A stretch of 64,000 nucleotides of DNA from Methylophaga marina (GCF_030296755.1 NZ_AP027741.1:2843001-2907000), one strand, 5' to 3'. Shown: positions 37,778 through 47,867, counted from the stretch's first letter. Notes: generated by a model from the sequence alone, not told the origin. Translations and numbers: made by a program.

Positions 37778-39439
37778 ATGATGAGTGAGTTTATGGAATC
37801 GAACCTAATCCCCAAATATAAGAATGATAAGAAAACACTGACCAAATCAGTTAACACAATATTCAGTCAGCTGATCGTTGGCTGTTCAATAGTCATTGGT
37901 CTCGCTGTTAGCCCAGCGGTTTTTGCCATGACGGATCCGGTATCTCCTCCCTCAGGAGAAAAATTCACCTATGCTTGGCTAAAAGGCTATGCAAGGGCCT
38001 TGTCAGAAAAAGCCTATGTTAGTCATAAAGGTGAGTTACCTGAGAGCATTAAAGGTATGAGCTGGGATGATTATCAGCAGCTACAGTTCAACAAAGATAA
38101 AGCTTTATGGCGTGATGATGACAGTGAGTTTCGTGCTGAGCTATTTCACTTAGGCTTATATTTTGATACACCGGTGCATATTTCAGAACTCAAAGATGGC
38201 GAGACGACACCTATCGAATACACATCAACGATGTTTGACTACGGTAAGACAAGCATTGATGGTAAAGCCTTGCCTGAGGATCTTGGTTATGCAGGCTTCA
38301 GAATGCAATTTCATACCGATTGGAAACGTGACGTCATTGCTTTTCTGGGGGCCAGCTATTTTCGTGCAGTAGGTAAAGAAATGCAGTACGGCTTATCTGC
38401 AAGGGGCTTAGCGGTTGATACAGCTTTGCCTAGAGACGAAGAGTTTCCGATGTTTACCCATTTCTGGCTAGAAGAGCCTAAACCTGGCAGTGATATCACG
38501 ACGGTATATGCCTTACTAGACTCTGAGAGTATTACTGGGGCTTATCGCTTCGATATTCAGCCGGGTGACCGATTGAAAGTGAAAGTCGATGCAGCGCTAT
38601 ACCCACGTAAAGCTATTGAACGTTTGGGCATCGCACCACTGACCAGTATGTATATGGTGGGTGAAAACGACAAACGTACTGCTTGGGATTGGCGGCCTGA
38701 AATTCATGATTCCGATGGTTTGTCAGTACATATGGGCAATGGAGAGTGGATCTGGCGACCACTGACCAACCCACGACATCTTAGATTTAATGCCTATGCT
38801 GATAACAATCCAAAAGGGTTCGGTCTGATGCAACGTGATCGTAATTTTGATCATTATCAGGATGATGGCGTATTTTATGACCGTCGTCCCAGCCTGTGGA
38901 TTGAGCCTGAAGGCAACTGGGGTAAAGGATCGATTCAACTGGTTGAAATTCCAACCATGGATGAAACCTTTGATAATATTGTTGCCTTCTGGAATCCAGA
39001 ACAACCTGTGAAAGCCGGTGAGGAATTACTTTACAGCTATAAAATGTATTGGGGAGGTGTGCCACCTGTTGAACAAGAACGTGCCAAAGTGGTGGACACA
39101 TTTACAGGCATTGGCGGTGTAATTGGTCAACGTCGTGAATATTATAGTAAACGTTTTGTGATTGACTTTGCTGGTGGCAGTTTATCTATGCTGGGCGATG
39201 ATATAAATGTTAAGCCCGTCATTACCACTTCTGCCGGTAAGGTCGAAATCACATCAGCTCGACCACAACATGCGATTGATGGTTATCGTGCTATGTTTGA
39301 TGTGGTTCCACCTGATAATACAACCGACCCTATCAATCTTCGTGTGTATTTAGAAGCCAATGGTCAACCATTGACGGAAACCTGGATTTATCAGTGGACA
39401 CCACCGCCACAAGATGAACGCGACTTGCGTAATCCATAA
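37778..39439 (+). CDS. opgG: Periplasmic glucan biosynthesis protein OpgG/MdoG
   Basis: OpgG/D family protein involved in osmoregulated periplasmic glucan backbone synthesis or modification. The signal sequence (LIVGCSIVIGLAVSPAVFA) follows a long 25-residue Lys-rich N-terminal region. The mature protein starts with FTYAWLKGYARALSEKAYVSHKGELPESIKGMSWDDYQQLQFNKDKALWR and includes PPVEQERAKVVDTFTGIGGV, all OpgG landmarks. Length 554 is typical (about 510-550). Of several possible starts, ATG 37778 is supported by AGGA seven bases upstream. No opgH glucosyltransferase follows; instead a convergent exported protein gene lies after a shared terminator. Confidence 0.88.
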   Translation: MMSEFMESNLIPKYKNDKKTLTKSVNTIFSQLIVGCSIVIGLAVSPAVFAMTDPVSPPSGEKFTYAWLKGYARALSEKAYVSHKGELPESIKGMSWDDYQQLQFNKDKALWRDDDSEFRAELFHLGLYFDTPVHISELKDGETTPIEYTSTMFDYGKTSIDGKALPEDLGYAGFRMQFHTDWKRDVIAFLGASYFRAVGKEMQYGLSARGLAVDTALPRDEEFPMFTHFWLEEPKPGSDITTVYALLDSESITGAYRFDIQPGDRLKVKVDAALYPRKAIERLGIAPLTSMYMVGENDKRTAWDWRPEIHDSDGLSVHMGNGEWIWRPLTNPRHLRFNAYADNNPKGFGLMQRDRNFDHYQDDGVFYDRRPSLWIEPEGNWGKGSIQLVEIPTMDETFDNIVAFWNPEQPVKAGEELLYSYKMYWGGVPPVEQERAKVVDTFTGIGGVIGQRREYYSKRFVIDFAGGSLSMLGDDINVKPVITTSAGKVEITSARPQHAIDGYRAMFDVVPPDNTTDPINLRVYLEANGQPLTETWIYQWTPPPQDERDLRNP

Positions 39440-39457
39440 ATAAAATTAAACGCATAG

Positions 39458-39486
39458 AAATAAGGCGGCCAATGGCCGCCTTATTT
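39458..39486. terminator. Bidirectional terminator between opgG and convergent gene
   Basis: Stem AAATAAGGCGGCC / GGCCGCCTTATTT (13 bp perfect) with a 3-base loop, flanked by A- and T-rich tracts on both sides, between two convergent genes. Confidence 0.88.
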
Positions 39487-39492
39487 ATTGGA

Positions 39493-41181
39493 TTAGTTAT
39501 TTTCACCTGCTCGAAGCAAGGGCATCAGTTCAGCCAGATCACGTTCTGGTAAATCAATGAAAACGTTTACGTCTTCGGGTTCATTTTCCAGCATACTCAG
39601 TAAGCTATTCAGACCATGGCTGACGGCATCTGTTCTGACTTTTTGTGTGGTGAAGTTATTAATGAAACCACCGATAGCCTGCTTGGGATTAGCAAGCGCA
39701 TAAGTATTATTTTCGTTATAGGTATTTTGTAATAACCAGCGACTGGTTTTACGAACTGCATCGCGATATTGGTCACAGTTGCCGAGGTTCTGCTGCTCAC
39801 AAAACGGTACCATTTCCCCCATAACTTCATTGATCCAGCCATTACCACTGGTGGTCATCGCATCAAGATAACGACCATGGTTATAAGCATCGTCTGCCTG
39901 GTTGATCTGGCGTTCCAATAACACATCACCAATTTGTAGAATGGTTTTTTTATAGACCGGTGTGGGGTCTACTTTGGCCAGATCGATTAATGCCATCATG
40001 ATCCAGCTTGATGAAACTGAGTTAGCGGGACGGTAGTCATCACCTACCAGTGCACCATGTAATCCGACATCACGTATTAAATGACCGGCTACGAGTTTGG
40101 CCGCATCGAGGTATTTTGTTTTGTTTGTAATGGCATAGAGCCGTGAGAGCGCTGAGACCACTTGGCCTGAATAGAGAATGGATTGTTTATCGGAGTAGGT
40201 CCACTCGTTATTTGTGCACTCTGCCACAGGGGTCACTTTGCCATCTTCCTGAATCATTTTTAATAGCCAATCACCAGCAGATTGAGCGGCTTTAAAGTAT
40301 TTTTCTTCCTCCGGTGTCATTTGATGTAACTGTAATAATGTAAAGAGCGTTTTTGATGTGGTGCCGACCACTACACGACAGGTTTCTTCGTTTGTTTGCG
40401 GATCGACACCATAATCAAAGCCGCCGGCATTGGGACCAGAAGTTAACTGTCTATCGAGTAAAAATTGTGCCATTCCATCAAAATATGACTGTAACTCAAT
40501 GTCTTTTTGAAATTGATTTAAACGAATGAGCGTATTGAGTGTCGTGGCTGAGTATGTGGTCCGCAGCAATTTCTCAGAAGTATCTTGATCGGCATCATAA
40601 AATTTATAAACGCCTGAGTAGTCTCTATTAATCGCGCGTAGCAAATACGCTTTACTCTGTTTTATTTGTGTCTTGACACGTTCTCTGTCGACATGGCGGA
40701 CAATGACGCGATCCCCCTGAATCTCATAGGCCTGCTCCTGATTATTGACCATGGCGTAGACGTGGTTAGGGTGATAGTAAAAACTGATTTTGAAAAAATA
40801 ATCATCTAGATCTGTTTTTGATGTAATCAGTGTGTCACCCAACGAAGACTTCGTGGCTTGTTGCAGTACATCCGTCAGCGATGGACCTTCTGCGTTGCCA
40901 GCTCCAATCTGCACGCCATTGTGGTAGCTGCTGATGTGAATTTGCCAGTGCGTTTGTTGATAATGATTACGCCACGCGTTTTCTATGTCGACCAGCGCTG
41001 TTTTTGTTGAGTTATCTTCCTTGTCTAAAGCAACACTTCTCACATAGTTAACGATTTCCGTTCGAAAAGTCTGATGATCAATGTGTAAAGCTTCATTCTC
41101 TAATTTTGTTTTAGCTTGGTCGGCGTGCACTAGTGGGATAAACAAAATAGTGAGCACCACACTCATAACAAATCTCATCAT
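39493..41181 (-). CDS. Exported protein with six-hairpin-like (alpha/alpha) domain
   Basis: The 562-residue protein has a Sec signal (FVMSVVLTILFIPLVHA). The first 180 residues are a mixed domain (QTFRTEIVNYVRS ... HWQIHISSYHNGVQIGAGNAEGPS) not recognised. The C-terminal two thirds show repeated helix pairs with aromatic/Gly turns, as in six-hairpin glycosidase-like proteins (LQSYFDGMAQFLLDRQLTSGPNAGGFDYG, FKAAQSAGDWLLKMIQEDGKVTP, LDAAKLVAGHLIRDVG). A carbohydrate-active or carbohydrate-binding role is inferred from the fold and from the convergent opgG. The family is not identified. Confidence 0.65.
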   Translation of the reverse strand: MMRFVMSVVLTILFIPLVHADQAKTKLENEALHIDHQTFRTEIVNYVRSVALDKEDNSTKTALVDIENAWRNHYQQTHWQIHISSYHNGVQIGAGNAEGPSLTDVLQQATKSSLGDTLITSKTDLDDYFFKISFYYHPNHVYAMVNNQEQAYEIQGDRVIVRHVDRERVKTQIKQSKAYLLRAINRDYSGVYKFYDADQDTSEKLLRTTYSATTLNTLIRLNQFQKDIELQSYFDGMAQFLLDRQLTSGPNAGGFDYGVDPQTNEETCRVVVGTTSKTLFTLLQLHQMTPEEEKYFKAAQSAGDWLLKMIQEDGKVTPVAECTNNEWTYSDKQSILYSGQVVSALSRLYAITNKTKYLDAAKLVAGHLIRDVGLHGALVGDDYRPANSVSSSWIMMALIDLAKVDPTPVYKKTILQIGDVLLERQINQADDAYNHGRYLDAMTTSGNGWINEVMGEMVPFCEQQNLGNCDQYRDAVRKTSRWLLQNTYNENNTYALANPKQAIGGFINNFTTQKVRTDAVSHGLNSLLSMLENEPEDVNVFIDLPERDLAELMPLLRAGENN

Positions 41182-41382
41182 ACCTATCTCCTTTTAAAGC
41201 CATAAATTGATCATCGTTGCGTACTTGGATGGGTAAAATCTGAAAACTATCCGTGAATAAAAAGAAATAATGGAAATCTTCAATTCAGAAAGAAAAGGGG
41301 ATGGTGTAAGCTAGGCTTTTATGAACGTCTACAGCGGATCACCGATATTCGCTGTGATTCAATTACTATCTAGAGGTTATTC

Positions 41383-41778
41383 ATGTTGCAAGGCAGCTGC
41401 CTGTGTCAGTCTGTACAGTATGAGATTGAAGCAGAACTTGGGCCCACAATGATATGTCATTGTGAAAATTGTCGAAAAGCCAGTGGCTCAGCTTACGCTA
41501 TCAATGCAGCAGTGGAGACTGAACATTTTAAACTCAAGAAAGGTCAGGCTGCTATAGCTGAATATGAATCTTCACCTGGTGTTTTTCGCGTTTTTTGTCA
41601 GCATTGTGGATCACAACTTTACAGCAAACGAGCCAGCATGCCTGAGCTCATACGCCTACGTTTGGGCACACTAGATACGGCGGTAGATATCCAAGTACAA
41701 GCACACATCTTTGTGAGTTCAAAAGCGCCATGGCATCAGATTTGTGATGACTTGCCTCAGTTTCCACAACGTCCGTAG
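41383..41778 (+). CDS. GFA family protein (CENP-V-type zinc fold)
   Basis: Zinc-binding GFA/CENP-V fold. The first zinc set is GSCLCQSVQYE with MICHCENCRKASGSAY, and the second is FCQHCGSQLY: CxC, CxxC and CxxC with the family spacing at residues 6-35 and 71-74. Members are annotated as glutathione-dependent formaldehyde-activating enzymes, although most have other or unknown roles. In a methylotroph a formaldehyde link is tempting but not shown. Length 131 is normal. Confidence 0.88.
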   Translation: MLQGSCLCQSVQYEIEAELGPTMICHCENCRKASGSAYAINAAVETEHFKLKKGQAAIAEYESSPGVFRVFCQHCGSQLYSKRASMPELIRLRLGTLDTAVDIQVQAHIFVSSKAPWHQICDDLPQFPQRP

Positions 41779-41786
41779 TTTTTTTG

Positions 41787-42985
41787 ATGATACTCAATAG
41801 CTCGATCATTATTATCGCTTTGGCGGTGGCGTTATATCTCGCTTTTTCTAAACGACTGAGAAGTTCTTCCTGTTGGAAAGCAACTGTCACACCGCTGGCA
41901 TCGATTATGGGCAGTGGTTTTCTGATTAGCGCACCATTGCTGGCGAATACTGTCGGTAATTTTGCTGTGTTCTGTATGGCTTTACTGTTGTTATTAGCGT
42001 ATGCCGTGGGTCATGCTATTCGCTTTAATATTCGTCATTTTGAGCCTATAGAACACGAAAAGGGTACTGTTCAAAATATTGCTTTCATATCACGAATTGT
42101 GTTAGCTGCCGCTTATTTCATTTCTGTCACCTATTATTTGCAATTACTCGCTGCCTTTGTTCTCAAAGCAATGGGGATTGATGATGAAATGTACGCTAAT
42201 GTCATCACAAGCAGTTTGCTCATCCTTATTGGTGGTATCGGTGTTTGGCGTGGACTGGGGGAATTGGAGAAAGTTGAAACCTATGCTGTCAGTTTGAACT
42301 TGGGCATGATTGTGGGATTGTTGTTTGCCTTGTTGGTTTACAACATTCATTTATTGAGCGGGGAGAGTGGCAGCTACCCGACATTTCATCTGCAATTAAT
42401 TTGGATGACTTTCGTGTCTTGCTGGGGTTATTGATTGTTGTGCAAGGCTTTGAAACCTCGTGCTATTTGCAGGCTGAGCATTCGGCTGATGAGCGTATTC
42501 AAACAATGCGAGTGGCGCAATTAGCTTCAGCCGTTATCTATCTATTGTTTATTGGCTTGTCCACCGTCTTATTCCATTCCGGATTAGATGCCGATGTTAC
42601 TGCGATTACCAATATTATGTTGCCGGTAGCGGTAGTCTTACCAATGCTGATATCGATTGCTGCTGTGGGGAGTCAGTTCAGTGCGGCTGTTGCTGACACC
42701 TCTGGTGCCGGTGGTTTGGTTCAGGATATTTTGCAACATAAACTATCCGTGCGGTACGTCTATATTGCTATTACCCTGGTGACTGTTTTGCTGACATGGG
42801 CTACAAATGTGAATGAGATTATCGCTTATGCCTCGCGTGCTTTTGCTCTGTTTTATTTCATCCAAAGCCTGGTGGCAGCGATACTGGCTTATCAAAAGAA
42901 AGTCATGTGGCATAGTGTGTTTTTTACATTGATCGCGCTGATTTGTTTTAGTGTTTTCATGTTTGGTATACCTTCTGGTGGCTAG
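41787..42985 (+). pseudogene. Amino-acid-permease-like membrane transporter, one frameshift
   Basis: The repaired product is about 399 residues with 11-12 hydrophobic segments. The start TPLASIMGSGFLISAPLLANTVG resembles the unwound TM1 (GSGFL) of APC-fold transporters; LAYAVGHAIRFNIRHFEPIE follows. The second half has QGFETSCYLQAEHS, also APC-like. The frames meet near 42398 at AATTTG; one more A gives HLQLNLDDFRVLLGLLIVVQ. The break is not in a long homopolymer, so error status is less certain here. Substrate unknown. Confidence 0.72.
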
Positions 42986-43036
42986 CCGTATCAGTCGTGT
43001 TGGCATAAAAAAATGAGTGATGGGAAGGAGAGGCGG

Positions 43037-43665
43037 ATGGAAGATATCTGGCTACAAGCTGTAAAACGTATACATGCCATTGCCGAGACAGGCCGTGAGT
43101 TTAGTCATAACGAATATGACCTGGAACGTTATCGGGATATTTCAGGCTTAGCTCAGCAATTGCTTGCTTCATTAGCCAATACCCCCTTGCTGCCATTGAA
43201 AATTTATTCCGCCCTGATGTGGATGATGGCGGTTACATTACGCCCAAAATTGATGTGCGAGGTGTGGTTTTCAAAGAGAAACAAGTCTTACTCGTGAAAG
43301 AGAAAATGGATGGTTTGTGGAGTTTACCTGGTGGTTATGCCGACTTGGGATTATCAGCGGCAGAAAATACTGAAAAAGAAGTGTATGAAGAAGCGGGTAT
43401 TTTGGTCAAAGCCTCACATTTATATGCAGTAAGACATAAAGCAAAAGGTGACTATAAGCCAGATATTCGGGATTTCTATAAGCTCTTTTTCTTGTGTGAG
43501 GCTATGCCAGAACAGGAGATCAAAGCAGGAATGGAAACGGATGATGTCGGCTATTTTGCTATCGATGATCTCCCACCCTTATCTCAAGGCAGGGTGATTG
43601 TCTCAGATATCGAACATGCCTGGGAGTTTCTATGTGACCCTTCAAGACCGACTTTGTTTGATTAA
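43037..43665 (+). pseudogene. NUDIX hydrolase with N-terminal DUF-type domain, one frameshift
   Basis: The repaired product of about 210 residues has an N-terminal helical domain (MEDIWLQAVKRIHAIAETGREFSHNEYDLERYRDIS) as in ADP-ribose pyrophosphatase-like NUDIX proteins, then a NUDIX box GGYADLGLSAAENTEKEVYEEAGI (GX5EX7REUXEEXGU with KEVYEE in place of REUXEE). Adding one C to the 5-C run 43182-43186 restores NTPLAAIENLFRPDVDDGGY. ATG 43037 has AAGGAGAGGCGG upstream. It hydrolyses a nucleoside diphosphate linked to X; substrate unknown. Confidence 0.82.
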
Positions 43666-43696
43666 TTAAACACCAATTTTTACCCATGGAGATAAA

Positions 43697-44161
43697 ATGA
43701 AATTTATACAAATATGCACATTGGCCTTATTGTTAGCCAGCACACAGATAACGCTTGCTGATACCGAGTCAGAAAAAGAAGCGGCGAAACTAATGGATGC
43801 CGTTGGTATGCAGTCGGCACTTGAGCAGTCAATGCAGCAAATGTTAGATGTGCAAATCAATAATAACCCTTCCTTGTCGCCATTTCGCTCTGTCATGAAG
43901 GAATTTTTCAGTAAATATATGAGTTATGAAAGCTTAAAACCGGACATTATTCGTATCTATGCCGATGCTTTTACTGCACAGGAATTAACAGATATTCGTG
44001 AGTTTTATGGCAGTAAAACCGGACAAAAAGCGATTAAATTGATGCCTCAACTTATGCGTCAGGGCGGAGAAATTGGTGCTAAGCGCGTTCAGGCGCATAT
44101 TGGTGAACTTGAATCGATGATTAAAGCGGAAGCTGAGCGCCTCAAAAAAGAAGCGAAGTAG
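43697..44161 (+). CDS. DUF2059 exported protein
   Basis: The 154-residue protein has a signal peptide (IQICTLALLLASTQITLA, cleavage near residue 21). The mature helical part contains KLMDAVGMQSALEQSMQQML and YADAFTAQELTDIREFYGSKTGQKAIKLMPQLMRQ, the DUF2059 signature. Function unknown; members are periplasmic and often envelope-associated. ATG preceded by TGGAGATAAA. Confidence 0.88.
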   Translation: MKFIQICTLALLLASTQITLADTESEKEAAKLMDAVGMQSALEQSMQQMLDVQINNNPSLSPFRSVMKEFFSKYMSYESLKPDIIRIYADAFTAQELTDIREFYGSKTGQKAIKLMPQLMRQGGEIGAKRVQAHIGELESMIKAEAERLKKEAK

Positions 44162-44353
44162 CTCCTGTTAGTGAGCCGGTTTGATATGAGTTAGTGGGTT
44201 TGATGTTAATGCACTGACCTTACATTTTTTTCAGTTTTAACCCAGCCTTAACTGGGTTTTAGCAATACTCTTGCGTAAAGATGAGGTTGACTGTGTTTCA
44301 GTAATACAGGAAATCTCATCAGCACTAAGCCGACACCTAAGGAGTCATTGCTG

Positions 44354-44665
44354 ATGAATAAACCAATGAAAGTCATGCTGCAGCCGAACATAAATGATCA
44401 AGCGACTATTTATAGTCTTTCACCACTGTCTTTTCACATTGATAATCAGGATGAGTTATTACAGATGGCAGCGTCTCTGCAAAAGAGAGGGGATTTCAAT
44501 ACCGAATCTGCTACCTCCTTGGCCTCAGCATTAACGCTCTTGAATGATGCTGTCACAGAAAGGAAACACGAAGCTATCTTCTCTGATTTCCGACCATTTC
44601 TCACCCACTTTATCGATTTGCTCAAACACGCTTCTGAACCTGATGTCCGTAGCCACTACGGTTAG
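44354..44665 (+). CDS. Hypothetical protein
   Basis: Not recognised. 103 residues, soluble, with no cysteine. A central predicted helix (DNQDELLQMAASLQKRGDFNTESATSLASALTLLNDAV) and a C-terminal SDFRPFLTHFIDLLKHASEPD. The ribosome-binding site AAGGAG lies about 10 bases before ATG 44354. Isolated between a DUF2059 gene and the antiporter. Confidence 0.5.
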   Translation: MNKPMKVMLQPNINDQATIYSLSPLSFHIDNQDELLQMAASLQKRGDFNTESATSLASALTLLNDAVTERKHEAIFSDFRPFLTHFIDLLKHASEPDVRSHYG

Positions 44666-44768
44666 GCTGAGACATACCATCTGAAAGCTGGAAAACTTAA
44701 CAGCTTATTCAGTAAATAATTCAATTAACGGATGCTAGCTTCTAAGCCAGAAGCTGGGTAGGTAAATC

Positions 44769-44798
44769 ACGGCACGACGGAGTCAAAGTCGTGCCGTG
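44769..44798. terminator. Hairpin at the antiporter 3' end
   Basis: CACGGCACGAC / GTCGTGCCGTG, 11-bp perfect stem, 7 bases past the antiporter stop (minus strand). T-run is poor on both strands, so it may be a weak terminator or mRNA 3' stabiliser. Confidence 0.5.
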
Positions 44799-44804
44799 TC
44801 ATAT

Positions 44805-46076
44805 CTAAGTTGATTTCTGCGCTTCTATACTACGTTTAATCAGTGGCGCAATTGTTGAGCCTTGTACAACGATAGAGAAAATCACGACCACATACGTCAT
44901 CATTAACAACAAAGTGTGATAATCAACGCCATTGATATATAGCACGTCTTTGGGTGTCGATGCGGCCATGGCCAGAGCAAGACCACCACGCAAACCACCC
45001 CAAGTCAGAATCTTGATGGCATGTGCGTCATAGCTGCGGAACCGTTTGAAGCCGATATATGGCAAGGCAACGCTGGCAAAACGGGCAAGTAGTACCAGTG
45101 GAATCATGACCAGTCCTAATCCAATCTCTGTCCAGCTGACTGGTAAAATCACCAGCATCAGACCGATTAACAGGAATAAAAGGGCATTTAGGAAAGCATC
45201 AACGGTATGCCAGAAATGAGATAGGGTGAACTGGCTGTGCTCAGAGAATCCAACTGTTCGTGTGATATTACCAATCACAATACCACTGACAACCATGGCC
45301 AAAGGACCGGATACATCAATCACATTCGCCAGAGCATAACCAGCGCTGGGAATACAGAGAGTAATGAGTAATTCGATACTGGAATCATTACTTCTACAGA
45401 TACACCAGTGAGCTAAAAAAGCCAGTACGGCACCGAACACAATACCGCCTACAGCATCCACTAAAAATAGTTCTGCAACGCCAGAAAAAGTCGGCTCAGC
45501 ACCAGAGAAAGCTAAGGCAAAAATAGTCGTGAAAACAACTAGGCCCACTCCGTCATTAAACAGGGATTCGCCTTCCACCTGCACCGATATTTTTTCTGGT
45601 GCATGCATTTTTTTGATAATGGCCAGCACAGCAATGGGATCTGTTGGGCTAATTAAGGCACCGAATAACATGCAGTAAATCAATGGCAAGTCCCAGCCCA
45701 AGAGTCCTAACACCCAAAAGCTGGCATAGCCAATCAACACCGTGGAGAGTAGCGTGGAAAATAACGCCATGATAGTGATTTCCCAGCGCTGCTGACGCAA
45801 CAGGTGGAGATCAATTTCCAAGGCACCTGCAAACAGCAGGAATCCTAACATCCCCTTCAATAATAAGAGGTTAAAGTTCAATCCCTCGAAGGCATCACTG
45901 ATAGACGTGGCAAGATCGTTGCCACCAAACTTAATCAAGGCGATTAAAAGCAGAGACATGGCCACAGAGCCTGTGGTGATAGCTATAGTGGTTTGCAACC
46001 TGAGCAAGTATTGATTAGCAAAAGCAATAAATACCGACACCGCCGATAAAAAGCAGAGGAAATACCAAGCGTTCAT
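44805..46076 (-). CDS. CPA1-type Na+/H+ antiporter (NhaP-like)
   Basis: Polytopic antiporter of 423 residues with about twelve helices. Core residues are in VEGESLFNDGVGLVVFTTIFAL (ND motif for cation binding), and LFGALISPTDPIAVLAII is the TDP signature of the first unwound helix. GGLRGGLALAMA is the late family motif. ATG 46076 is chosen over TTG 46088 because GGAG lies upstream. Exchanges cytoplasmic Na+ for H+, consistent with a salt habitat and with the Na+-pumping decarboxylase at 6-9 kb. Confidence 0.88.
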   Translation of the reverse strand: MNAWYFLCFLSAVSVFIAFANQYLLRLQTTIAITTGSVAMSLLLIALIKFGGNDLATSISDAFEGLNFNLLLLKGMLGFLLFAGALEIDLHLLRQQRWEITIMALFSTLLSTVLIGYASFWVLGLLGWDLPLIYCMLFGALISPTDPIAVLAIIKKMHAPEKISVQVEGESLFNDGVGLVVFTTIFALAFSGAEPTFSGVAELFLVDAVGGIVFGAVLAFLAHWCICRSNDSSIELLITLCIPSAGYALANVIDVSGPLAMVVSGIVIGNITRTVGFSEHSQFTLSHFWHTVDAFLNALLFLLIGLMLVILPVSWTEIGLGLVMIPLVLLARFASVALPYIGFKRFRSYDAHAIKILTWGGLRGGLALAMAASTPKDVLYINGVDYHTLLLMMTYVVVIFSIVVQGSTIAPLIKRSIEAQKST

Positions 46077-46429
46077 GGGTTGCTCCAAATTTTAAGATCT
46101 GTTTTCAGAGCAAACGACCCAACGCCACTGTGAGAACAGTACTTAAATAGTGATAAAACTGATGGTATGAAGAGCTGGCAATGACACAGATAGTCCTACT
46201 AACGATGTCAGCGCCATACTATGATAGAAGTGACGCCAATATTGGAATTTGCTAACAAACAAATTGAGACGTGGAACCATACTACTTCTGCTCTGAACTT
46301 CACCAGCCGTTCAGAAATCGCAGTAAGTTTAATCCTAATCAAGTGGCCTGTAAAAACTAATTTTGAAGATACATAAGGGCGTTAAAGAATAAGCCCTGAT
46401 TTCGAATTGCTCATCAAGTTAAGCCGTTT
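46077..46429. other. Intergenic region, no gene seen
   Basis: About 350 bases between two minus-strand genes. It contains the antiporter promoter region, but I find no coding frame with a ribosome-binding site, no strong hairpin with T-run, and no recognisable RNA motif. Confidence 0.5.
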
Positions 46430-47701
46430 TTATATGCGATAATACCGAATATCAAAATAGCCATAAGCTGCAACAACTAAAAAACAACCTGCTGGCACCA
46501 GATATGAGAGTGCCGTTGTAAAATTATCAACCAAACTGCCTTGCAGAAGAGGCACTATGGCTCCACCTAAAATAGCCATGACTAATCCTGCCGCGCCAAA
46601 TTTTGTATCTTCCCCCAGCTTTTGCAGTGCCACACCATAAATGGTTGGAAACATAAGCGATAAACTAGCGGATAACATCACCACAGCCCATATTCCTGTT
46701 ATGTCAGGCACACTAGCCGCATAGACGCACAAAATCGATCCTGTTAATGCCAGAATCAGCATTAACTTTGACGGGTTAAAGCGTGACATAATGCCTGTCA
46801 TGGTGAACCTGGCTATCAAAAAAACAAGCAAACTGTATTGTAAATAGCGACTTGCTTGAGTTTCAGTTCCACCAATGGCTTCCTGTACATACTGAATGGT
46901 ATAGGTCCAGATACAGACTTGTGCGGCCACATTAAAAAACTGGGCAATAACGCCATAGCGGTAATGTTTATTAGCATATAAGCGCCCGAAACAGCCCTGT
47001 ATATTGCTGCGTGTTTCCTGCGGGTTAACACTGTTCGCTGTCGGCATTTTTATCAGCAAGATAAGTAGCCAGATAATGAATAAAATGCACGCCATGGCGA
47101 CATAAGGAAACATGACCGCTGTTAGTTCTTCTGCTTGAACCTGCTGTAAGGTTTCCAGTGGCATCATGGCGCGTGCAGTCGCATCAGCGACATTAAGGTT
47201 GGGGAGGATCAGCGTCGTTGCAAGAAACACACCTATGTTGGTACCCACCGGGTTAAAAGCCTGAGCCAAATTCAGCCGTTGCGTGGCATTGTCTTCCGGG
47301 CCAAGCGACATCACAAATGGGTTGGCTGAAGTTTCCAATATTGACAGGCCGGCGGCTAGCATGAATAGGGCCATCAGAAAAAAGTGATAATCCATGACCT
47401 GGCTTGCTGGGTAAAAAGCAAAAGCCCCTAATGTGGCTAAACCTAACCCCGTCAGTACACCTGTCTTGTATGAGTAACGACGATTAATGAAAGCAGCTGG
47501 CAGGGCTAGGCAGAAATAGGCACCATAATAGGCAAACTGAACCAATGCTGCCTCCACCTGACTCATGACAAATACTTTGCTGAATACTTTCACCAGGGGA
47601 TCCGTCATATTGGCGGCTACACCCCAGGCAGCAAAACAAATTATCAATAACAAAAAGATATGGCGTTTATCACGATAAACAAAGGGTTTGAGTTCAGTCA
47701 T
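46430..47701 (-). CDS. FucP-family sugar:H+ symporter (MFS)
   Basis: Major facilitator of 423 residues and 12 helices. The FucP/GluP branch is marked by VQFAYYGAYFCLALPAAFINRRYSYKTGVLTGL and SILETSANPFVMSLGPEDNATQRLNLAQAFNPVGTNIG, the sugar-recognition region of helices 4-5. The typical last part is LSLMFPTIYGVALQKLGEDTKFGAAGLVMAILGGAIVP. The sugar cannot be read from sequence; fucose, glucose or galactose are known for the family. A palindrome resembling a LacI-type operator overlaps its ribosome-binding site. Confidence 0.88.
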   Translation of the reverse strand: MTELKPFVYRDKRHIFLLLIICFAAWGVAANMTDPLVKVFSKVFVMSQVEAALVQFAYYGAYFCLALPAAFINRRYSYKTGVLTGLGLATLGAFAFYPASQVMDYHFFLMALFMLAAGLSILETSANPFVMSLGPEDNATQRLNLAQAFNPVGTNIGVFLATTLILPNLNVADATARAMMPLETLQQVQAEELTAVMFPYVAMACILFIIWLLILLIKMPTANSVNPQETRSNIQGCFGRLYANKHYRYGVIAQFFNVAAQVCIWTYTIQYVQEAIGGTETQASRYLQYSLLVFLIARFTMTGIMSRFNPSKLMLILALTGSILCVYAASVPDITGIWAVVMLSASLSLMFPTIYGVALQKLGEDTKFGAAGLVMAILGGAIVPLLQGSLVDNFTTALSYLVPAGCFLVVAAYGYFDIRYYRI

Positions 47702-47709
47702 TGTGTCTC

Positions 47710-47721
47710 CGCAACGTTGCG
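47710..47721. promoter_or_regulatory. 12-bp palindrome at sugar transporter start, LacI-type operator candidate
   Basis: CGCAACGTTGCG is a perfect palindrome with central CG, 9 bases before the ATG of the minus-strand FucP-type transporter and overlapping its GCGGAGA ribosome-binding site. LacI/PurR-family operators have this CGnAA-CG-TTnCG shape. No repressor gene is in the window. Confidence 0.45.
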
Positions 47722-47867
47722 TAACTCATTAATAAAGTTATAGTCGATACTCGCCTAGATAACTGTCATTTGTCCAGTATCAGCAACAAGGGTACGACAC
47801 TTCCCTAATACTAAATAGCTGTTGTATTGTGTTGCCTGTCATTCATGATTTATCAAAAGGACTGTGC

